Source of the DNA: Taeniopygia guttata
Taxonomy: Eukaryota > Chordata > Aves > Passeriformes > Estrildidae
Direction: 5' to 3'
DNA: 64,000 bases
Assembly (NCBI RefSeq): GCF_048771995.1
Contig: NC_133026.1
Location: forward strand, 99,473,501 to 99,537,500
The notes beneath the pieces were generated by a model. The model saw nothing but the letters and a program-made list of their open reading frames with translations. It was not told where the DNA came from and made no database searches. Positions 42,231 to 54,343 of this stretch are shown one piece after another. The position numbers were made by a program, and so were the translations under genes. The number at the start of each line of letters is the position of its first letter. Positions within the stretch are counted from its first letter, which is position 1.

Positions 42231-45116
42231 TCAGGAACAGGGAAGTGTGTTTCCTTTCCCTGATCACAGCATGGAAAACCAGTACAGAAAATACAGACTC
42301 ACACAAATGCTGAACTTTGGAGGTGGGTATGCATGCACTTCTTTTCTCTCCCTGTAGCAGTGGCTGCCAACACATCATGTGAGTACAGGTTTACACAGAA
42401 TACAGAAGTTTTTTAGGTAAACTTATGAATGATCTAGAAAACGTATACTTCTACTGCCTCACCGTTTTTGAGAGTATCATAGTGGGGTATCAAAGTAAAT
42501 ACTGAGGAGTTGTCCCGTGTTTGTCCCAGTGATTACCAACCCTAACTGCTGGCAGGAATCAGCATGCCCCAATGCCTGAGAAATTAATTCCAGGTTTGTT
42601 TCAGTATTTTACATCTGCATCCCCTCCCAGGCCAGTGAAGATGCCATGATGAAAGGGACAATATCCATAGAAGAGCCACCAACCAGCCAGTTGGGTGGCT
42701 GTGGCCTATCCATTTTGTTGATCTTCCCACCCTTGATGTGTGATTTATGTGGCCATTGTGAGCTAGTCAAAGTATAAATTTAGATTGTTACTGGGATCAT
42801 TGTGCCTGTTTGCTTGAAGGTCAAAGACTTGTTTGTGATTGAGAGACATTCCTGTGTGGAAAGTCAAGCATCTCAATTGTTTCATAGCAAATTATATTTA
42901 GAAAGAAATATTTTTACTGTAACTTATGGGGAGAGAAATTATGACTTACTTTAAATAAATCATCTTACTTCATGACTCAGAAATGGCTTAAACTTTCAGG
43001 CCAACAAAAAATAATATAATAAATACCAGACAAATACTAAATAAATACTAAATACTAGATATCCTGTGATACTGTAAGTGCCCTCCACTTGCTTTCATTA
43101 GCGGTGTTACTACCACACACTGCTGTAAAAACAGTTTTAAAGCAAGCTAACACATTTCGTGTCACTTCTCTCTCAAAGATGTTGCATGCAAAGAGGGAGC
43201 TTCACTTGCTTTAAAGAGGAACAGTAAAAGCCTGACCTTTCCAAAGATGGATAACAAAGTCAATCCTATGTCCTTTCTCCTCTTGCAGCATCTAAACTGA
43301 GAGCTGTTTTCAAGAAACCTCAGTTTTGTAACTTCCATAGTGTTTATATAGTGTTTAGTTAAAACTAGGTGTGCTTTAATAGCAGAGTTGACTTTGGACC
43401 CTACAGAACACACAAAGTAATTCTTTGCCAATTTTCATTGCTTCCCAAAGAGGAATGATTACATGTTTCACGTATCTGTGGAGCTCTTCAGTTAGGAATA
43501 TTTGTCAGATAGCTTTGCTTATGATACTGTTGTTAAAGTGGTAAGGGAACAGAGCACATCAGAAATCTTCCTTTTCTAAATTACTAAGAGAGTATTTCAG
43601 AAACGCCCAGCAAGGGCAGTGTCTGTCTGAGCTATGCTGCTCTATGAATAAAAGAATCGTATTGAATGAATATGAAAAATGAAGAATCTGTTACTTAGTC
43701 AACTGGTTATATTTAAGAAATCCTACAAAGTGAACATCCCATAATTATATGATGCCAGCTTTTTCACATTTCTGTGACATTCTGGCTTCTCTGACTAGAT
43801 GCTGCTATATTGCAAATACATAAATTTCATTAAAAACAAGAACCTAATATATTCATTTATTACGTAAAAATTTTTTTTGGACCAAAGTATTTGCAGGTTA
43901 TACACTGACTGAAGCAGTGAACCAGGGAGATTGGGTAGGGTATGAATTAACATACAGACATTTTTTCAGCATCCATTTTACAAGGGGTACCTCTCTTTAC
44001 TATAACTGAATAATTTCCTAATTGATTTGGAGTGGGCAGAAGTTCCCCAACCAATGAGTCATAGCTGAGATTCTTCCATCCTGAGCTGATGGATGTATTT
44101 GGGCTGCCTTCAAGGTAGTGAAGCAGAGATTGCAATGCTTTGGATTTGAGCATGCAGTTTTTCCAAAAAGGAGGTTCTTTTTACTTAGAAAAACCTCAAA
44201 TATACATATATTTATTTAAATTCAATTCTATGTATCTGATGCTACAATATAATGTGTATATATATGTGTGTGTGTATACAGTAATATCTAGTTGTATAAA
44301 TGCTTGATATCTCAGTCTGGAACATAACTAACTCTTGATTCTGTGGTGTCTTGCAGTGTGTTTCAGTGTTTGAGCAGGAGTTCTGCCTTGCTGAAAGAAT
44401 ACAGCTGCCACAGTTTCCATCAGAAAACACAAAACTTAGGACTTGTAACCACAGGGAATACCTGGCTCTCTGTTTCAGCCTGCTGGAGCTGACATTCATG
44501 CCCAAAACTAATGGTGTATCTTAAAAGTCAAAAATTGTCACACCAAGCATGAAGGAAGCTTCTTTTTCTTCTGTTAGCAGCAGAATGTGAAAGTGAGAAA
44601 TTTCACCACACTGCTGGCCTTGCCTGAAATTCTGCAAGATAAATGAACTTTTAAAAGTATTATGGCCTTTAAAATAAACTTTTAAGAGAATTATAATGAA
44701 TTATTAATTATTATAAATAAATTTTGTCTGCCTTTTAGGAGGACTGGCAGAAATACTTTTTAGAATATTGCTGTCTCGTCAGAACAATAGAAACATTCTA
44801 TTTCTTAGGTCTCATGACATCTTGCATACTCAGTGTGGAGACTTTGGTTATTATAACTTCTTGAAGCTCTACTAAGCACAGAATTATAAACATATAGATA
44901 GAAGGGATTTTAAAAAATCTTCTATAATTCTCCCTTGTACATAGAAGCAGAAAAAAGGTCCATGTAATTTTTGCCATCATCTTTCACCTACTAGAGGGTT
45001 TCTTCCTAGGAAAGTAGTTGTTTTACTTGTTTATTCCTGTCGACTCGCTTGTTTATTCTTGTGCTGCTCCTCTTTGTTCTTGCTCTTCCTACCAAGGAAG
45101 AAGATTAATGCCTGTA

Positions 45117-45119
<3 letters not shown>

Positions 45120-45151
<32 letters not shown>
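45120..45151 (+). repeat. Poly(A)32 tract
   Basis: A pure run of 32 adenines. A retroposon or processed-transcript tail is possible, but the upstream bases have no AATAAA and no body was recognised. Confidence 0.95.
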
Positions 45152-45153
<2 letters not shown>

Positions 45154-47844
45154 CCAGTAATAAGGAATATGAATCCTTATCTCTTGCTTTCTAGGTGGTG
45201 CCTTTCATGCCTTTGGGTAAACGTAATGCAGTAGCTCAACCACCTCAGCTGTAAATAGTCTATCCTATTGATAATATTTTCTAGTTCTTGAAATCCTTTG
45301 GATGCAATAAAGAGCTAGCTGGTCTCTGAGGAAACGATGAAATGAAAACTAAGATTAGGTTTAGGAGAGGTTTAATGTAAAAACTGGAATGATTAATGGT
45401 TTTGGAAGAATAGTGTATTTCTTTTTCTATTTCTGCTTTTATTTTGTATGCTGCATTAGGTAAATTGCTTGCAAGTTTGTGAATTTACTGGTGTGATTAG
45501 AACACAGGGTGCAGCAAGCCTGGTTTTTGTAATACTGCATGTTTTGGCCTTGCTTAGTTGATTACTGGGAAAGTATTATAGTGGTAATGGCTATTAAATC
45601 TGCTCATTTTGGGTAGGATTTCATGGCTATTTAAAACTGGCTTAATGTTTCTAGGAGTGAGAATGTTGATACTGGGATAATGTGAGTTTGGCTTTTTACT
45701 TCTTTTTTATTTTCCTCCTTCACACTTATAATGCTGGTGTAAAATGTACATAGAGCCTGTGTATCCTAAGCATCCCTAGAAAATCTGCAGCTGTTAAAGT
45801 AGAAGTTGCATAATGATTACTATGGGAAAAATAAATCTGAAATGAAGCAAAGGAGTTGTATAAAAGCAAAGCATTTAAAATTGGGTCAGGCCTTAGAAAA
45901 CTATTTTTCCCCCTCAGAAATTCTTGAGTTTGAATTCTTTAATTTCTTCCCTAAAACCCCAAGCCTTTCAGAATTCCTAGGTTTGGGTTTTGGTTTTTAT
46001 TTACTGGAATTTCAAGGCCAAGAAACTCCCATGTTAAAATGAACAAGCAAAAACCCTTAAACTTTGTTGCACAACTCGGGAATTGTAATTGTAAGGAACA
46101 GACTAAATTGCATGAGTCTTTTGCTGAAATCATAAAAACTGCTAGCTAATATTTCAAGTGCAATTACAAATATGTCTCAAGACAGAACAGGTTTTAGTAG
46201 AAATATGACCAGATAGTTTTCTACCTGCTTTGCTACAGTCCTCGTCATTTGTCTTAAACCACTATCAGTGTATTTTAAGGGTTTGTCTTTAGATTTACAC
46301 TAAAAACTTTTCAGTGCAAGTTTTGTTGAAGTCCCATGGAATGCCTAGAACATATATTCATCTGCTACAACTTAAATATACCATATATAATAAGTAAACA
46401 TAATATTTTGGGAGAAAAAAGGGAGAAGAGGTCGCTTTTTATGTTACAAAAATTGGCATAAAGAACAGCAAAATAATGTATTTGTGATGAAGCCTCATCT
46501 TCTTGAGGGCACAAAAATCAAGGGTTTTTTTATTAACCACATCTGGGTCATATCCAGAAACTCAATCTTCATCTGGTGAAGTCAGAATATACTGGCATAA
46601 TTTCTGCTTTTAACAAATAGTATTTTTGTGATGCTGGTACAGTCTGGCTGTTCTAGTGGGAAAATCTAATGCATTCCTTAATTACTGAGAAGAGAGGGTG
46701 ACCTGGATTTTACAATTTGAATTTATGTATTTCAGAGAGTCAGCTCTGTCAAACAGCAGCACTTATGTTAGTCAATTAAAGTATTTTAATTGTTCAGATG
46801 AGGAAAACCTTACCAAATTAGTAAATTCTAATATTTTTGTTAAAGTGAGGAATTCTGAATATACCAGAGACTCCCTAGCTTTGTTTCTCTATATATCTAG
46901 TTTATTTCTAGTTGCTGTCCTTCAAAAATGATAACAGTGCCATCCCATCTCCCATTGAAGTTGAATGTTTTCAACTTGGTCTTCTCCCTTTGGGATCAAG
47001 AAGGATGCATTTGTGTTTGGTCCTGCCCAGCAGGAATCAGGCAGCTGAATCAGATGGGATAAAAAGAGTTACTGTGTCAGGAGTGGGTTCTGGATCTTAC
47101 AGATTTTCAGTGACTTTTAGTTCTTTGGTATGTTTGGTCTTTCCAAAGACCAAATTATAACTTAGCACAGTGTCTGCATAGTGCGTTGCTGTCATCTGGA
47201 CAACTGAAATACTAGCAGAAAATTATACAGGGATTAGCTTCTTATATTCATTATGAAAAAAAAAAATAGAGGGAGGCTTCTTATAGGTGATCATTTTCAC
47301 ACTATTTGATATAAAATGTACTTTTAAGACTGTATAAATTATCAATTTATAAATTATGAATGGTCATGTTTAAACTTTAAATCACCTTGCCAGGAGAATT
47401 CTTTATTCTCTGTTAGCCAGACCAAACACCAATCCCATAAACAGCTGTATTCGAAAATATCCATACATAAATATGTAATGACTTCTATATTTTCATTAAA
47501 ATAACACATAACAATAGCACCAATGCCATAAAAGAGATAATAATACTGCATACATGTGCATGAACTTGTGCCCATGGCAAGATTCCATCTTAAAAGATAA
47601 AACTGAATAAATAGTCTCGCATAAATAAAGCCTCTAAGACTTGGGTTTTAAGTGACAGGCTTTATTTTCTTTTAATCATGAATGTGTGACAATTAATCAC
47701 TGTATTTCTAGAAAAAGGGAATTCTTGATTTCTGTACTTGCTGCTGTTGAGGTTGTGGCCATCAGTATGACTGCTTTATGCAAACTGCTGCGTCCTTTGC
47801 AACTGCAACATGAAAATTTAAAGAGAAATGCTTGCTTAAAAAAT

Positions 47845-48200
47845 TTCCAAACAGAACCATTAGGTTGGAAGGGACCTCTGTTCAGCTTTCAGTGCAGACT
47901 AAGTTACTCAAGGCTTTTTGTCTAGTTGGGTTTTAAAAACCTCCAAGGACAGTGGTTCCGTAACATCTCTGGATAGCCAGTTCCAGGGCTTCATTGTCCT
48001 CCAGGTGGGTTTTTTTTGTGTTTTTTTTTTTTTTTTATTATATCTAATCTGAACTTGTCCTGTTTCACTTTATTTTCATGGTCATTTGCTCCCACACTAT
48101 GCAGTGCAATGAAGGCTCTGTCTCCATGGCTTTGCAGGTATCAGCAGGCTGTGCTTCACTCCCACAGCAAAATTACCTCTTTCCCAACCTTGAAGAAGGC
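47845..48200 (-). repeat. CR1-like LINE fragment, antisense
   Basis: It reads 'aaccattaggttggaagggacctctg', then 'gttttaaaaacctccaaggacagtgg', 'ccagttccagggcttcattgtcctccagg', then after a poly(T) insertion 'tatctaatctgaacttgtcctg' and 'gaaggccaggcccttctgcctgc'. This is the usual order of the reverse complement of an avian CR1 3' region. A T-rich expansion at about 48008-48037 interrupts it. Confidence 0.85.
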
Positions 48201-49234
48201 CAGGCCCTTCTGCCTGCTTTTCAATAAACTGTGTTTTAAGGGATTGTCAAATAACCCTAAAGGGCTAATTAGAGCAGAGGATGTGGGAGAAGCATTGGAA
48301 AGGAACACCTCAGAACTTTGTGAAGTTGAGCAGAAAGGAAACAGCCTATTCACAGCTAAACCCCATCTAAGGAACAAACTGCTCTGAAATGTGGCCTTAC
48401 AGAGGCATAAGAACCTTATTATGATACAGATACAGGGTATTTTAATGATTAAAAGTGAAATCAGAATGAGGAGGTGTTTTAAGCTTTTGAACCATTCAGT
48501 ATGGCTGTCCCATATTATCTGATTATCTGTTGTAATCAGGCATGTAATTTTTTTTTTCCTGTAGACTTTCTTGGGTTGCTTTGTCAAGGTTTTGTTTAAA
48601 TGAGCTCTGAGAAGTGGAGACATCTGAGATACATCAATAGTTTTGAATTAATGCTCATGGAAACAGTATGTCATGTTGTGAAAGCAAAATGTTTGAAAGG
48701 AACATATTCTACAGGAAGGTCTGTGTGCTTTTAAAAATGAAAGCTCTTTGTAATTCATTTTGCTGGCAGTTATTCTGATATTGTGTTCAATCTTTGTTTT
48801 GAATTCTTTAAACTGATAATGTTCAAGATGTTCTTGGGATCTCCCGTTTTTTTAGTATAGAGGCATAATAGTAGAGGTACTTATGATACCAAAAATTCTC
48901 CTTTACATTAACAAAAAATCTTGATGCTGGTTAAAAGTTAATGAAGCTTTTCACTGATCCTTTATTTTTTTGAAAGCAAGGAGGGTGAAAAAATCCTTTT
49001 GTGATGCTTTCTTTAACTTTCTTTATTCCTGACTGTAAAAATGGAGTTTTGTATTCTTGACCTTTCTGCCCTTGCAGGCACAGAACAAAATTCTGGTGCT
49101 GCTGCTCAGTGTGTTTACTAACAAACTGCTTCATTGAAAGCCTCCAAGGAATCCTCTTTGGTGCTGTCTGTTCTGTATACTCATAACATTAATGTTCAAG
49201 TGATATTATTTTTTTATCAGGCAGAAGTTTTGGG

Positions 49235-49275
49235 CATATATATAAATATATATATATATATACACATATAATTAC
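49235..49275 (+). repeat. (TA)n-rich microsatellite
   Basis: A run of alternating TA with small interruptions, ending in acacatataat. Confidence 0.85.
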
Positions 49276-52200
49276 TTTTTCCTACTATCGTGCACTCTAA
49301 TTGTACAAAATTCTGTAGTATTTTAAATATTTTAAACAGCTCTGAATGGAAAAGGACATGCCAAATAATCCCTGCCTTTTTTCCCTAGCAATTGCTGGCA
49401 AAAGTCTTGGAAATGATGTTGAAATGGAATTCTGCAGAATATTTTGACCTGATGCAAAAGCATGTGCAAAAAGAAAAGCCATTCTGCTGTAACAAATATA
49501 ATTTCGGCTTGCTGGTAATGCTTGTATTGACTCAAATGCGTATTTTTCTCCTCATATATCTACAGAGAGGTGTTGAAGTTCATGTTCATCCATGATCTTA
49601 TTAAGAGCTGATTTAAAAAGAAATTACTCCTCTTAAGTCCTTAGAAATAATTGCACCTTTGTTCCCTCTATGACATCATTAACTTGAAAGAGCAATAGAA
49701 TTTTAAAGGTTCATATTTTAACAGACCTTATGACTGTTCCTTTTAAAAACCCAAACAAAAAAAAGCACGAAGAACAGCAGTATATTAGATATATTAGCTA
49801 TGAACTCCCTAATTCTAGAGACCTATGAATTGGCTAAGGGTTTCATTTCTAAAATGTAATTACTGTGTCTAGGTGATTATTTTTTCCCAATTAATTTCAT
49901 GTAATACCTTTGCAAGTCACATTTCATAAATGGAACTTCTTTATGTTCAAACTATGGTTGAACTTAAAATTTGCGTAATGACACTGTAAAACACTTGTAA
50001 AGAAGACTTACTATAATTAAGCATTAAAAAAGCTTAAGCTGATTTTCACAAGCTCTGTGCAACTGACCTAATGCTTGAAATTTGTAGGTGGTACGAGCAG
50101 TTGGTAGTCAAGAAAAGCTTGCATAATTTCTTTATATTAATTAGTTTTAATTTAAAGCAAGCTGCTAATAAGTGGTGATGGCTAACAGCTGATACCTTGT
50201 ACTGCTGGGGCTCCCAACCCCTTCCTCTTTACTGCTCCTGTGGCTGCTCTGGATAATGGTCTTGGTGAGGAGGACTGAAGCATGGTGCCTGCTGCATGGC
50301 TGAGAGGCCCCATGAAGGGGACAAAAGCCAGTTGTCCTCTGTGGAAGGACACGTAGTGCCACTGTGCTGGCCTCCGGTGGCATCCTGGGTGCAGCTCCAA
50401 ATGGGGCTCCTGTTTTCAAAGCCCTAAATGGGCTCAGGCAGCCCATTTATCACATTTATCAGTTATCTCAAAGGCTGCCTGTCTCCTCCACAGCAGCTTC
50501 TCCCAAAGAAGTAAAACTACTGAAGTACACCTTTGGTCTCTACTTTGTGAAATACCCAGGCACTAGATGGAAGGTTGAACATCTTGTGGTCTTCAGAAAA
50601 AGACAAACCTATTTTATATCTGGGTTTGTTTCTTAAAGCAATTATTCCCCTAACAGTTACGGTGTTAAATTGCTTCTTGTAATAAGCTTCCAGAGTAAAT
50701 AGAATAGGTTCAACTCTTCTAAAATAAGCAGCTTAGCTTCAAAGCCATAGGAGGGGATAGACAGGAAAGTGGTTTACTGCTGTAGGTTGTTGTGAAGACT
50801 TGTGTGTGCCTGTGTGCATGTGCTCTCCCACACGTGCACAATGTGTGGGCACAGTAGAAACATCAGTGAAATGGGCTATGCACTCATATATTTTAAATAT
50901 AATTTTGGAGAAATCTTAGTGTGCTAGTATTTCTTCACAAACACGTTTAAGAAAGGAAAAGCTTATTAAGGATGTACATTCAGGAGTTCACAACCTGAGA
51001 ATGCCCATAATTGACAGTGATGGCTTTGCAAGAGCAGTTTGGTTCCTTTCAGTATTTGCATCATCCTGCAGATTTTCCCCAGCATTTTTTACAGAGTCAT
51101 CCTATGTTATAATTGCAGCATTCAAATAAATTTCAAAGAAGGGATGGCTCTGTCATGGGCTTTGCCATTATATTAATTACTGTAATTTAAAAAGGTTTTA
51201 CAAATGCATTTTCATAATATGCTTTCATTTTATTGTACAGATAATCTAATTTTAGATGTCCCATTTTGAATACCTAGAGCCCAATTTTCAGAGTACTTAA
51301 CACTAAACAGCACTTGAAGTTCTGAGCATGCGGCTTTCACTGATTTCCTTTCATTTCAGCTCTGAGGGTTCAGTGCCTCTGTCGTTCTGACCTAAGTGAA
51401 ACTGAGGCTTGTTGGAAAAGAGAAGTATAAAATCTGGGGATTAACTGTACTAAGTATGTGCAGCAGGTCTTGTGGATACTTATAAAGGTCTACTGTGACT
51501 AAATGGTAGAAGATTTTATTAAAGCTAAGAGAAGTAGTTTCTGAAACCAGAGCCATGGACACCCAGATGTATTTTAAGCCAGTTTTCCAATCAGTGAAGA
51601 CTGAAGTTTTACCAGCAAAAAGTTGCCTGAGTTTAACACAATACATTTTTGTTCTTCTCTTTAGGGGATGAAACAGGGTGAGGAATGGGTTGAAAAGCAC
51701 AGGGGTGGATGAAAGACAGGCCATACACTTCTGAAGCATTTTTGGGTAGAAATATCAGGGAGACTGCTAAGGATAAACCAGTCCATGTGGAAAGAAGCAG
51801 CCTCATATTGGATTAGGGCTTCAACCTTTTTTTAGGGTTGAAGCTTGCAATTTTACAGGTGTCATAGTAACGCTTTGACAGAGGTCATTTTTGTTAGCAC
51901 CCAAACCATCCTTTCTTACTTCTTGCTTTGCCAGAATAAAACCTATGATCTCATGCATGTGACAATTGGGAAATGGCAAAATTAGTGTTGCCCCTTCCAT
52001 CACAACAGGAAATCTCTTTTGCTAGTATAACAAGATTTTCATGTGTCATGACAAGGCATTCTGCTGTTTGAAAACTTAGCCTTCATAACAATGAGTTGTA
52101 TCAGTTACTAGAAATACCCTTGCTGAATCTTGAGCTGTGCATTCTTTTTAAAATAAAAATAATTAAAGTGTCCTGGCAGGGGGTTACTTCATTGCCGCTT

Positions 52201-54307
52201 GCCTGGTTCACGTTATGCCAAAGGCATATGCAAAAAACATATGTTTTTATGTTTGGTTGGTTCTAATTAAATCTATTCAGTGACTATAATTAACAGCAAC
52301 AGCAAGAGATTCAACAGACTTTCGAAATTTTCTGTCCTTAAAATTTTCAGAAGCCCTCTTTTATTATTTAATTTTTCTGGGAATAGCTATGAAAAAGACA
52401 TCTGCTATCTGAAACTAAAATTAGAGATCTAACAATGCCTGTGGGAACCCGAGAGGGAAGGAAAAAAGACAGAGACAAGCCTGTGTAGCCAACACAAACT
52501 TTCTTTCTGTTTCCCTTTGCTCTTTGTTGGAATAGGATACTTTAGAGACACTAAAGCTTTCTCTTCTCTTTAACTGCATTTATCTGAACTCTGCCAGAGT
52601 TCAAGTTACAACCAGCTCGAGATATCTGACCTTGACAGCCCCAAGCCCTGCAGAACAGGTGTAGACCACCTGAGATTGCATCTCACAGTCTGGGCATTGT
52701 GAAATAACGACAATAACTACTTGTAATGTAGATTTGTACATCAATGCTGCTTTGTGAGTCGTCCTCATTAGAAGTCTTTATAGTCTCTTGTAATGTAGAT
52801 TCAGCCTGGCAAACTATTCAAGGTGATGCTGGCCAAATGCTGATCTGTTCACAAGTTATCTCCCCTTTGGAATAAATGCTCATTTGAGAAGGGGTCTACT
52901 TAGTACAGATCTGTGTGATAAGATGGCTTAAGGTACTACATCCACCTGTGTTCCCAATGCCATTTGTTTTAGGGACCATGTATCACAATTAACAGCTGTA
53001 TTTTCAGGTGCATTTCACACAAGTTATCAGTTTTTGCTTGGCTTTTTGATCCTTTCTTGTCCCACAGAGACTCAACAGTGCAGTTTCACATAGGTGTGAG
53101 TGGTTGTATGAGGTGTAAGTTAGTCTTAAGCATCTTCAGCATCCTTTTTCTTTGCAGTTCCCCCTCCCCTTTCCCACCCCTGATTCTGATCCCTCCAAAG
53201 CTCCCTTAGTCGTTACCACATGTGCAGGTTTTTTGAGATGACACATCTCCTATAGGATGCAGGTTATTTCAGGTGAGGGTCATACAGGTAAAAATGTGGG
53301 TGTTTTGTCTCTATGGGATTTTAACCTATTGCAACATCTGTGGTATAAAGCAGAGAACTTTTGAAAAGCAGAGTGATCAAACACTGTGAGATGACATAGA
53401 AAAATATTATCTCATGTCCAGATTAATCTGGTATTTGTTGTTGTGAATCAAGTGCTTATTATTGTTTGAATATTTTTGCCCCACTATCACATATCAGATC
53501 ATATTATATCATATAATAACGAATGTGTTTTAAGCAAGCATGTCACTTCATCTTAATAGCTCTTTCCGTATGCCTCCTTTCCTACCTTTATAAGGCTGTG
53601 AGTACCATGGTTTCATTTTGCAGAGGACAAATGAAAAACTTTGAGAATTTTATTGCAGTCCTTTTTTTGGCTTTCCTTGAGAAGCTGCCATTCTCTCAGT
53701 TGCCAGTTACAAAGTGTTAAGTAATTTATCCTTGGGGTAGATGGAGTAATCTTTCCTTGGGAAAGATGGACTAGATTTGGTGAGTTCAGAGAATCTAGAA
53801 TCCCTCTGGCTTTCCCAAATCCCTCTTTTGAGGTACTAGAAGATGTAAGTGCCTTCTGGTTGTAGAAATGGCCAAGTCACAGTGAATCCATTCTCCTATT
53901 TCGCTCTCATCTCACAGTCCCTGCCCAGCAGACAGGAACTAAGCAGAGAGGACATCCCTGACTGGCAAGCTGGGTACTACATAGGTGAAAAGAATGTTAT
54001 ATGGCGATGGTGTGACTTGGGAGATTATAATTTTAGTACCTTATTCACAGGATGTTGTAAATGTTGAGCATTTAACTACAGCTTTTTTACATCCATATTT
54101 CATTATCTGTAGTCCCATTGAAATTGGACTTGAAGTAAGAAACATAGATGTCCTAAAAGAAGACAGAGTGCGGAGCAATGTGTTTATGTACTAGTATTTA
54201 TTTTAAAAATCCCACAACATTTCTCATGAGTTTTAGACTACCCATTAGGTTTTAGTTTCTTTTATTTAACTTACATTGATGTATCCACGTTAATGTATCC
54301 ATAATCT

Positions 54308-54343
54308 ATCCTATGTAGACTAATGGCCTAGTCTACATAGGAT
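54308..54343. repeat. Perfect 15-bp inverted repeat with 6-nt spacer
   Basis: The arms ATCCTATGTAGACTA (54308-54322) and TAGTCTACATAGGAT (54329-54343) are exact complements around ATGGCC. It is followed by a T run. It is too short for a standard miRNA hairpin; its function is unknown. Confidence 0.95.
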
